Below, in pieces: positions 45,968 through 52,050 of a stretch of DNA of 52,050 nucleotides. Position numbers and translations under genes: made by a program. Origin of the DNA: Peptostreptococcaceae bacterium (lineage in GTDB: Bacteria; Bacillota; Clostridia; Peptostreptococcales; Filifactoraceae); assembly GCA_030532905.1 (NCBI GenBank), contig JAUNKE010000006.1, forward strand, positions 1-52,050, read 5' to 3'. Position 1 is the stretch's first letter. Every line of letters starts with the position of its first letter. Below the pieces are notes generated by a model, which worked only from the letters and a program-made list of their open reading frames with translations, was not told the DNA's origin and searched no databases.

Positions 45968-45975
45968 CTCCAATA

Positions 45976-47451
45976 TTACCTCCATTCAATCTTTACAATA
46001 TCCATATTGTCACAGAATACCGAGACAATATATTTTTCCATCAAATCTCTTGTAAGAGTATCTCCGGATATTGATAGCTTTTCGACCTCTTCCTTTTTCT
46101 TTATGAGTTCGAGCTTTAGGTTTTCAATTTCTTCATCAATCTTTGCTTTCATCTCAATGAATTTCGTTTTTGATATCCTTCCAAGCTTATACCCATCAAA
46201 ACTGTTCATTTTTTTTATTTCGAGATTCGATATCTCTTCTTCGAGCGAATTTGAGTCATAATTTCTAATTAGCTCCTCTTCACTTATGTTTTTATACTTT
46301 TCTTTAATAGCGCAGAGTACCTTTTCTTCTAAAACCTCCACTCTCTTTTTCTTTGCTGGAATACCATTATAGTTACAAAAATCACAGTGAAAGTAAATGC
46401 GTTCTTTATTCTTCTTTTTTTCTCTTGTGAAAACTAAAGTACGGTTACAACGCGAGCAGCGCGCGAATCCTTGAAGTGCAGATTTTTGTCGCCAGTCGTA
46501 ATCTATGTTCTTCCCAGAAAAAAACTTTTTCTTATCAAGTATTTCCCTGACTCGTTTGAAGTCTTCTATCGATATTATTGCTTCATGGTGGTTAAAAACC
46601 CTTTCCCATTGCTCTCTTGGTTTGTATCGAACCTTACTACTATCTAACGGGGAGGTTTCTCTCATATTAAACACATAAGTGCCAGTATAATTTTCATTTC
46701 CCAGTATTTGAGAAACTCTCCCTTGTGTCCATATTGTTCGATTAGTACTTAAAATCGACTTACCATTTTCAATTTCCTCTTTCGAATATTTTTCTCCCGT
46801 AGCGGAAATACCTTCCTCATTCATTATTTTTGCTATCTTCCGAGTGGAAATACCCGCAAGTGCAAGGGAAAAAACCTTACGAACAATCCAAGCTTTTGTT
46901 TCATCAACAACAATCTGATATTTGTCATTCGGATCTTTGATATATCCCATCGGCGTTCTCCCTGACATATATTTCCCTTGTCTTTTGAGCGAATAGGTTA
47001 CATTCTTTATTTTCTCAGAAATATCCTTGGCATAGAAATCGTAGAGTAGTGCCTTAAACTGCACATCTAAATCTGTTCCGTTACCTTTCTCCTTTATACT
47101 GTCATAACCATCGTTTATCGCTATAAAACGAGTTCCTAAAAAGGGAAATATATTTTCCAAATAATCTCCAAGTCTAATATAGTCTCTCATAAAACGCGAT
47201 AGATCTTTGACGATTATTGTTGAAACTTTACCCTCTTTCAGGTCACTAATCATCCTTTGATATGCTGGTCTATTCTCATTTGTTCCGCTATATCCATCAT
47301 CTATATACTCTTCTCGATGTACTGTTTTTAGATCCGAACATTGATCCAAATACTCATTTAGAAGCATTCTTTGATTCGTTACACTCTGACTTTCATCTTT
47401 ATTGAAGGCATCCTCCGCCGATAATCTAATATACAAAGCTACTTTAGACAT
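45976..47451 (-). CDS. Large serine recombinase 1 (third gene of the triplet)
   Basis: This 491-residue site-specific recombinase has an N-terminal resolvase domain (about 1-150) with the catalytic Ser in YIRLSAED and VKDLSRFMRDY. The recombinase domain (about 165-280) has SGRTPMGYIKDP. A zinc ribbon follows with C332, C335, C356 and C359, then a coiled coil of about 100 residues (ISKTKFIEMKAKIDEEI) before the C terminus. It starts inside the end of the middle gene (13-base overlap). It lies closest to the chromosomal side. Three such genes in tandem occur in some integrative elements of Gram-positive bacteria such as the Tn1806 group. Which recombinase does what is unknown. Confidence 0.93.
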   Translation of the reverse strand: MSKVALYIRLSAEDAFNKDESQSVTNQRMLLNEYLDQCSDLKTVHREEYIDDGYSGTNENRPAYQRMISDLKEGKVSTIIVKDLSRFMRDYIRLGDYLENIFPFLGTRFIAINDGYDSIKEKGNGTDLDVQFKALLYDFYAKDISEKIKNVTYSLKRQGKYMSGRTPMGYIKDPNDKYQIVVDETKAWIVRKVFSLALAGISTRKIAKIMNEEGISATGEKYSKEEIENGKSILSTNRTIWTQGRVSQILGNENYTGTYVFNMRETSPLDSSKVRYKPREQWERVFNHHEAIISIEDFKRVREILDKKKFFSGKNIDYDWRQKSALQGFARCSRCNRTLVFTREKKKNKERIYFHCDFCNYNGIPAKKKRVEVLEEKVLCAIKEKYKNISEEELIRNYDSNSLEEEISNLEIKKMNSFDGYKLGRISKTKFIEMKAKIDEEIENLKLELIKKKEEVEKLSISGDTLTRDLMEKYIVSVFCDNMDIVKIEWR

Positions 47452-49067
47452 ATTGCACCTTCACTTTCTGAGATTTCAACCTTGAAGACAATTTCAAAAT
47501 GATGGTTTGAATAAACCAATATTTTCTCAACTAAACTTTTAATAAGCTCACTAGGTAATTTCTGTATCCCTTCTGCAGAGAACACATCCGATATCCATTT
47601 TAATGACCTTTCTTTTTCTTCAGTCAACTGGATAATCTGGTTTTCTACTTGAATGATCTCGGTTTTCAATGTTTTAATTCGATTGTGTATAATTTCTCTT
47701 TCTTCTTTATACTTCTGCACATTTGTATGACCAAGACTGTATTGTTCATACAACCTTCGAAGAGTGTTCTCATCCTTTAATATTTTGTCTTGCAGTTTTT
47801 TAATTGTCTTATTCTTAATTTCAGATTCAATCATGTATCTTTGAGCGACTTGCTTGCCCATTCTTTTTTCAGAAGATAAGCTTTTAATCCATTCTTGAAC
47901 CTTCTTTGATATTGCATCATCAATATCCGTTTCAAACACCCTCACCGTTTTTTTATTTTCAAGCCCTCCGCCATACTTTTGATTATGGAAAATGTATTGA
48001 ATCTTTTCTCTATCAGAGATAGAACGAATAAAACGGCGAGAAAGTTCTTTTCCAGTCACACTGCTGAAAATCAATCCTTTAAAACGATTTTCAATTTCTT
48101 TTTCAGTATTATATGCCTTTCTCCCTTGAAGAATACTCTGCCATTTTTCCTCTTTCATTTGGCGTAGCTTTTCAAATTGTTCTTTAGGTATAATCGCTTC
48201 GTGAGAATTTTCATAGGTAATGGTTTCATTTTCATTTCCTATACATTGGATCAGCGTTCCCATATAAATTGGATTTATCAACATTTTGCTAATACTACCC
48301 TTATCCCATTGAGGTTCACTTTTTTCTCTGAAAATTCGTCCCGTTTTACGGTAGGTTTTAGGTGTAGCATAAAACTTTTTATTCATCTTCTTCGCTATTT
48401 CGTATGAAGTTTCGCCTTGCAAAGCTAATTCAAACATTTCCTCTACAATGAATCGGACTTTTTCATCAACCTCAAGCACTCTTCCACCCTTATTTCTAAT
48501 AGCGTTATAACCGAATGGAGCAAAAGGGTTGACAAAGTATCCGTTTCTTGCTCTGTTTTGTTTGCTTGTCTTAATCTTTATCGATATGTCTTTCGCATAC
48601 ATATCGTTGATGATGTTCTTGAGAGTTACTTCAAAGGATTTTTTAGAATCAATCTCCTTAACAGTATCTACCTTATCGCTTACTGAGATAAATCGAACGC
48701 CTAAAAATGGGAATACTTTATCTATGAGCCGTCCCATCTCAAGGTATTCTCTTCCAAGTCTCGATAAATCCCTTATGATGATGCAGTTAATTTTCCTTCC
48801 TTTTATATCGCCCATCATCCGCTGAAATTCCGGCCTATCAAAATTTGTTCCACTGTACTCATAATCCGTGTATATACCTACAATATCAATACTTTCATTT
48901 AATGCATACTCTTTACAAGCCAAGACTTGTGTTTCAATTGATGAAGATTTAGCTCTCCATTCTTCTGTTCTATCATTTGATAATCTCGTGTAAATTGCAG
49001 CCTTATAAATGAAACGCTCTTTCCGTTCTTCTTTTACTTCTACATAGCGTCTGGAAGTTCTTGCCAT
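47439..49067 (-). CDS. Large serine recombinase 2 (middle gene, lacks zinc-ribbon cysteines)
   Basis: This 542-residue recombinase has an intact resolvase domain: IYTRLSNDR carries the catalytic Ser, and YSGTNFDRPEFQRMMG and IIRDLSRLGREYLE follow. The recombinase domain is typical (NPFAPFGYNAIRNKGG). In the zinc-ribbon position (GLIFSSVTGKELSRRF to YIFHNQKYGG, about residues 335-370) there is no cysteine, while both neighbours have them. A long coiled coil (about 400-500) is kept. The fold may be held without metal, or DNA recognition may differ. Its start overlaps the stop codon of the previous gene (TAATG), so the operon is translated as coupled units. Confidence 0.92.
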   Translation of the reverse strand: MARTSRRYVEVKEERKERFIYKAAIYTRLSNDRTEEWRAKSSSIETQVLACKEYALNESIDIVGIYTDYEYSGTNFDRPEFQRMMGDIKGRKINCIIIRDLSRLGREYLEMGRLIDKVFPFLGVRFISVSDKVDTVKEIDSKKSFEVTLKNIINDMYAKDISIKIKTSKQNRARNGYFVNPFAPFGYNAIRNKGGRVLEVDEKVRFIVEEMFELALQGETSYEIAKKMNKKFYATPKTYRKTGRIFREKSEPQWDKGSISKMLINPIYMGTLIQCIGNENETITYENSHEAIIPKEQFEKLRQMKEEKWQSILQGRKAYNTEKEIENRFKGLIFSSVTGKELSRRFIRSISDREKIQYIFHNQKYGGGLENKKTVRVFETDIDDAISKKVQEWIKSLSSEKRMGKQVAQRYMIESEIKNKTIKKLQDKILKDENTLRRLYEQYSLGHTNVQKYKEEREIIHNRIKTLKTEIIQVENQIIQLTEEKERSLKWISDVFSAEGIQKLPSELIKSLVEKILVYSNHHFEIVFKVEISESEGAICLK

Positions 49068-50749
49068 TACAACTCACCCCCAATCGCATACTCAGGCTCC
49101 GCTTCCATTACAGGAAGAGTCTTAGCATATAATTTACTGATTGGAATCATAGTACTTGAGTTGGACTTCGGTTTCTTCCCCTGCTTTTCTCCATCGTGTT
49201 TAACCAAGGCTTTCAGAACATTCATCGTTTCAATGTCATTAAAAACAAAGTTCAACTCGTTATCCTCTCCCACCAATATCTTGTCTATAAAAGAAACCAT
49301 TGATAATCTACAGATTTCTTTTTCGCTTTGTGGAAGCATCGAAGAGAGTAGGCTTTCGTTACTTAATGTAGCTCTCAGCTCTTTTTCAATATTGGATTTT
49401 GTCTCTATCTGCTTTTCAATCTCTTTGATTTTAAACAGATAACTTTTTCTAAAGCGTTCGAACTCTTCCATTGTAATAAGTCCATCTTCCAGATCCATAT
49501 ATAGTGATTGTCTGAGCGTTTCATACTTTTTCTTTTCAGAATACAAGCTCTCAAAATCTACACTAATACTCAATGTAGCAATATCAAGCTTACTTGCTTT
49601 TTGTATCAGCTCTCTAAATTGTTCCAAATAATCATTCAAAGCTTTAGTCATCACATCTATAACATATTCTTCCTTTATGCTATGCCTTGAACAATCACCA
49701 CCATTATTATGGTTAGAGCAGATATAAAAGACACTCTCGGAGTCCTTTCTTTTTATAGTTCTTCTTATCATCGCACTTCCGCAATCTTTACAGTAAAGCA
49801 TTCCTGATAATAGATGTGGTTTCTCCTTGGAACGCTTCACATCTCGAAGAAGCATTTTATTTGCCAAAATGAATACACTCTTTGACACAATGCTTTCATG
49901 AGCATTTTCCGTGATAATCCAATCTTCTTTCGATACTTTTACTTCTTTTTTCGATTTATAATTCAGTTTCGTAGTTTTACCTTGCTCTAGCACTCCGATA
50001 TATACTTTGTTTTGGATGACACGGTTGACCGTCTTACTATCCCACTTAGAATTTTTCACGACAAAACCAGTGGAAAAATTTTCCCCACTGTTTTCTTTAT
50101 GTCTTGATGGAGTTGTTAAACCAATGCTATTTAGAAAATCTGCGATTGCTTTTGAAGAATATCCATCAATTTTCATCTGAAAGATTCGCTCGACAATATG
50201 GGATACCTCCGTATCCACCACCAATTTATGCTTGTCTTTGACATCTTTCTTGTAGCCAAAAGGAGCGAACGCACCGATGAACTGCCCATTCTTCCTTTTT
50301 ACTTCCTTAGAAGATTTCACTTTCATAGAAATATCTCTACAATAACTGTCGTTGATAAAATTTCTAATCGGAAGTATAAGATGAGTGTCGCTTACATCAG
50401 CATTTTCGCTATCATAATTGTCATTCACGGATATAAAGCGAATATTTTTCTCAGGAAAAACTTTTTGAAGATACTTCCCGGACTCGATATAATCTCTACC
50501 GAATCGGGATAGATCCTTTACGATAATAATGGAAAAAAGACCATCTTCCAAATCGCGGATCATTTTTTTGAAATCAGGGCGATTAAAATTTGCACCACTG
50601 TAACCGTCATCTACATATTCATAGCAAACATCAATTTCGTTCGCGTGAGCAAATGACTTAATGATCTGTCTTTGATTGGAAATGGAATTGCTTTCAGATT
50701 GTTCACCGTCTTCTTTTGAAAGACGAAGATACATACACGCTTGTTTCAT
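49067..50749 (-). CDS. Large serine recombinase 3 (first gene of the triplet)
   Basis: This 560-residue recombinase has the catalytic Ser in YLRLSKEDG, YSGANFNRPDFKKM and VKDLSRFGRDYIE. The recombinase domain is followed by a zinc ribbon (MLYCKDCGSAM, then YICSNHNNGGDCSRH), a coiled coil (about 405-470, containing EEFERFRKSYLF) and a C-terminal tail ending AEPEYAIGGEL. ATG 50749 follows GGAGGATT. The frame runs upstream to 50827 without similarity. A 32-base palindrome ends within the ribosome binding site. The three proteins are clearly paralogues but strongly diverged, which suggests distinct roles rather than a recent duplication. Confidence 0.93.
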   Translation of the reverse strand: MKQACMYLRLSKEDGEQSESNSISNQRQIIKSFAHANEIDVCYEYVDDGYSGANFNRPDFKKMIRDLEDGLFSIIIVKDLSRFGRDYIESGKYLQKVFPEKNIRFISVNDNYDSENADVSDTHLILPIRNFINDSYCRDISMKVKSSKEVKRKNGQFIGAFAPFGYKKDVKDKHKLVVDTEVSHIVERIFQMKIDGYSSKAIADFLNSIGLTTPSRHKENSGENFSTGFVVKNSKWDSKTVNRVIQNKVYIGVLEQGKTTKLNYKSKKEVKVSKEDWIITENAHESIVSKSVFILANKMLLRDVKRSKEKPHLLSGMLYCKDCGSAMIRRTIKRKDSESVFYICSNHNNGGDCSRHSIKEEYVIDVMTKALNDYLEQFRELIQKASKLDIATLSISVDFESLYSEKKKYETLRQSLYMDLEDGLITMEEFERFRKSYLFKIKEIEKQIETKSNIEKELRATLSNESLLSSMLPQSEKEICRLSMVSFIDKILVGEDNELNFVFNDIETMNVLKALVKHDGEKQGKKPKSNSSTMIPISKLYAKTLPVMEAEPEYAIGGEL

Positions 50750-50759
50750 AATAATCCTC

Positions 50760-50791
50760 CTAAATGATATTTGTGGCAAATAGTCATTTAG
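50760..50791. promoter_or_regulatory. 32-base near-perfect palindrome at the ribosome binding site of recombinase 3
   Basis: On the plus strand CTAAATGA-TATTTG-TGG-CAAATA-g-TCATTTAG pairs as an 8-base and a 6-base helix with one bulged base and a 3-base loop. In the mRNA the last arm abuts the AGGAGG ribosome binding site. It could be an operator for a recombinase or repressor, or an mRNA hairpin that limits translation. Confidence 0.55.
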
Positions 50792-50863
50792 AAGTTTCTC
50801 TACCAAGCTCATTTTACCGCACTTCACTTTTTGTGTCAGCTCTTATTTTCTTTTACTTTTTTC

Positions 50864-51016
50864 TCAAATTCGAACACAAGACTGGCAGAGAAAGTTCTCA
50901 ATGATTTCAAGTAAATCAAGCTTTTCTCCTTCACTCATAGAATAAGTAACAATTTTGTTATCTGCTTGTACTATTTGCTTTTTATTTATAGTTTCATTCT
51001 TTGTATTTTTTTCCAT
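50864..51016 (-). CDS. Small protein of the mobile element, function unknown
   Basis: A 50-residue frame starts at ATG 51016, with GAGGT seven bases upstream. It reads MEKNTKNETINKKQ, continues through IVTYSMSEGEKLDLLE and ends NFLCQSCVRI. The C terminus holds a CxxC. No transmembrane segment or known domain is visible. It lies 115 bases ahead of recombinase 3 on the same strand and would be transcribed with it, perhaps as a regulator or excision accessory factor. That role is inference only. Confidence 0.6.
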   Translation of the reverse strand: MEKNTKNETINKKQIVQADNKIVTYSMSEGEKLDLLEIIENFLCQSCVRI

Positions 51017-51042
51017 ATACATTACCTCTAAATTTGGTTATT

Positions 51043-51099
51043 TTAGAAATCATGGTTTCTAAAGTTTTTTGACATTGACGGTTGCCTAGGTAGCATCAT
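51043..51099 (-). CDS. Possible 18-residue leader peptide
   Basis: ATG 51099 (or 51096) has one of the strongest ribosome binding sites in the window (GGAGGTGA, 51107-51114). The frame encodes MMLPRQPSMSKNFRNHDF and stops 27 bases before the start of the 50-residue gene. Such short, well-initiated frames ahead of small genes often act in translational control. It could also be the beginning of a gene truncated by frameshift. Confidence 0.35.
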   Translation of the reverse strand: MMLPRQPSMSKNFRNHDF

Positions 51100-51112
51100 A
51101 GGAATCTCACCT

Positions 51113-51138
51113 CCAGCCCTGTTCTATCGGTAGGCTGG
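51113..51138 (-). promoter_or_regulatory. Hairpin overlapping the leader ribosome binding site
   Basis: On the minus strand CCAGCC (51133-51138) pairs with GGCTGG (51113-51118) around a 14-base loop, and its 3' arm runs into GGAGGTGA. The strong ribosome binding site could be partly masked by this stem. Confidence 0.4.
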
Positions 51139-51540
51139 CAACAACGAAATGGAAGTATCATTATCCTCGTTAGTATCTATGCTCATAAAGTTCCTACCTT
51201 TACTCTAAGACTTCCTATTTCTCGCTCGCTTCTTTCTATCCTCAAATGCTTGGTATTCATTTAAACCGAAGCAGGCTATCTCATAAATAAAAAGATAGCC
51301 TTCCTCAGCAAGAAGGTCTTTGCGTAGGAATTATCTCGCTCACTAACGATTAAAGTCCGCCGTGGTCTATTCAGTTGTCAAGGTTCATCTTCTCATTGTT
51401 TGATGTAGGAGTTTGTTTTTTGCATTCCTGTTTTAGGAATGAAAGAGACACAATGCCCCTCACCTATAAACCTGAAATATGACCATGGATGGTAACCTAA
51501 AATAAAAAATTTAACTATGGATATGAAATATATAAAAATA
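51139..51540. other. Mobile-element region with no complete gene
   Basis: A minus-strand hairpin GGCTATCT/AGATAGCC lies near 51273-51298. A minus-strand frame without start encodes a basic tail (NEYQAFEDRKKRARNRKS) and ends near 51208, perhaps a decayed gene end. A second hairpin CATTCC/GGAATG is near 51430-51450. No full reading frame with a ribosome binding site is visible on either strand. Confidence 0.4.
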
Positions 51541-51566
51541 AAGAGGGCGGCCACCAAGCCACCCTA
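51541..51566 (-). terminator. Probable terminator between the IS and the element leader region
   Basis: On the minus strand AGGGTGGC (51558-51565) pairs with GCCGCCCT (51544-51551) with one mismatch, followed by a T-rich tract. It would end transcription coming from the IS side. Confidence 0.6.
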
Positions 51567-51725
51567 ATTTAAAAACTAAAAGCAATTTCACTATTTGCTG
51601 CGTATGTTAAAGAAAAATACCCACTTTTCTATATTTTCTTCTCTTTCATTATGAAGGTTAAGTTGTAAAAATTTGTTGTGGTCAAACTTTTTTGTAACAC
51701 TACTACCTAATTTCTGCTACAGGGT

Positions 51726-52050
51726 TTATGCAACATAGCTTGCCTCGTAGGGCGTTTTGTAATCATTATAAGAATGCGGACGCACATGATTGTATTGCAC
51801 TCAAATTCTTCGATTGCTGTGTAGAGTTCTTTCCCTGTCCGATAATGGTGTTGGTTAATAAGAGCGTTTTTCAATGTATTTAAGTGTCTCTCCATCAAAG
51901 TATTATCATAGGGACATCCGGCTCTGCTCATACTCTGAGTAACACCAAGAACCTCGCAAAATTCTGTGAACTCCTTGAATGTGTACTGACTCCCCTGATC
52001 GGAATGTAACAGAAGTTTACTTAAGTTGATTCCGGGTTCTGAATGAATTG
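51726..52050 (-). pseudogene. IS3-family transposase (OrfB), frameshifted and cut by the window edge
   Basis: Read on the minus strand from 52050, the frame encodes the last part of a DDE transposase of the IS3/IS150 type. HSDQGSQYTF holds the second catalytic Asp, and SRAGCPYDNTLMERHLNTLKN holds the catalytic Glu. After TAIEEFE the frame is lost near base 51805. The expected ending QYNHVRPHSYNDYKTPYEASY continues in another frame to TAA at 51726. A small deletion (about four bases relative to relatives) explains this. The gene is probably inactive, unless the shift is a sequencing error. Confidence 0.85.

Noticed and set aside
45822..45975. An exact attachment core for the mobile element
   Set aside because: Several short near-palindromes are present, but without the other junction any choice of core would be a guess.

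Overview
The window looks like the chromosome of an anaerobic Gram-positive bacterium of the Firmicutes (class Clostridia or a close relative). The evidence is gene order and gene type: the rsmB-rlmN-prpC-prkC-rsgA-rpe-thiN-rpmB neighbourhood, the dnaE-pfkA-pyk operon, a recG-rsmD-coaD cluster, strong GGAGG ribosome binding sites, frequent TTG codons at possible starts, and a four-cysteine (Fe-S type) PurF. The species cannot be fixed from sequence alone. An RTX-type C-terminal fragment would fit an oral anaerobe such as Filifactor or a relative, but this is only a guess.

Layout. 1-8.3 kb: rpmB on the plus strand faces a seven-gene minus-strand operon for ribosome and RNA maturation (rsmB, rlmN, rsgA), Ser/Thr phosphorylation signalling (prpC, prkC) and small metabolic enzymes (rpe, thiN). 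8.3-19.5 kb: pdxS alone, then a purine operon read right to left as purE-purF-purM-purN-purH-purDL. Its last gene fuses PurD and PurL into one 1644-residue chain. It has a clear promoter and a perfect inverted-repeat operator. 19.7-26.1 kb: dnaE-pfkA-pyk with two terminators in tandem. 26.1-36.2 kb: a structured terminator element, an intergenic repeat, tmcAL, a recG-rsmD-coaD operon, a small coiled-coil repeat gene, an SpoU methyltransferase with the KtrAB potassium system, and comEA. 36.5-40.0 kb: three plus-strand genes (small P-loop protein, YfiH/PgeF-family protein, chemoreceptor). 40.0-40.9 kb holds no complete gene. It carries the second copy of the intergenic repeat, a 256-bp MITE-like element with inverted termini and a 6-bp target duplication, and a short coding remnant. 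40.9-45.3 kb: ltaE-dagK-pepP and pncC.

From about 45.8 kb to the right edge the sequence is a mobile element, visibly more AT-rich than the chromosome. Three large serine recombinase genes overlap head to tail and end in their own terminator. On the chromosomal side lies a 5'-truncated RTX/HCBP-like gene fragment, a plausible insertion target. Upstream of the recombinases are two very short reading frames and hairpins set against ribosome binding sites, and then a frameshifted IS3-family transposase that runs off the edge.

The points most worth following are the PurD-PurL fusion, the recombinase triplet whose middle member has lost its zinc-ribbon cysteines, the palindrome abutting the first recombinase's ribosome binding site, the MITE, and the dispersed intergenic repeat. 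No CRISPR array, tRNA, rRNA or defence system was found.
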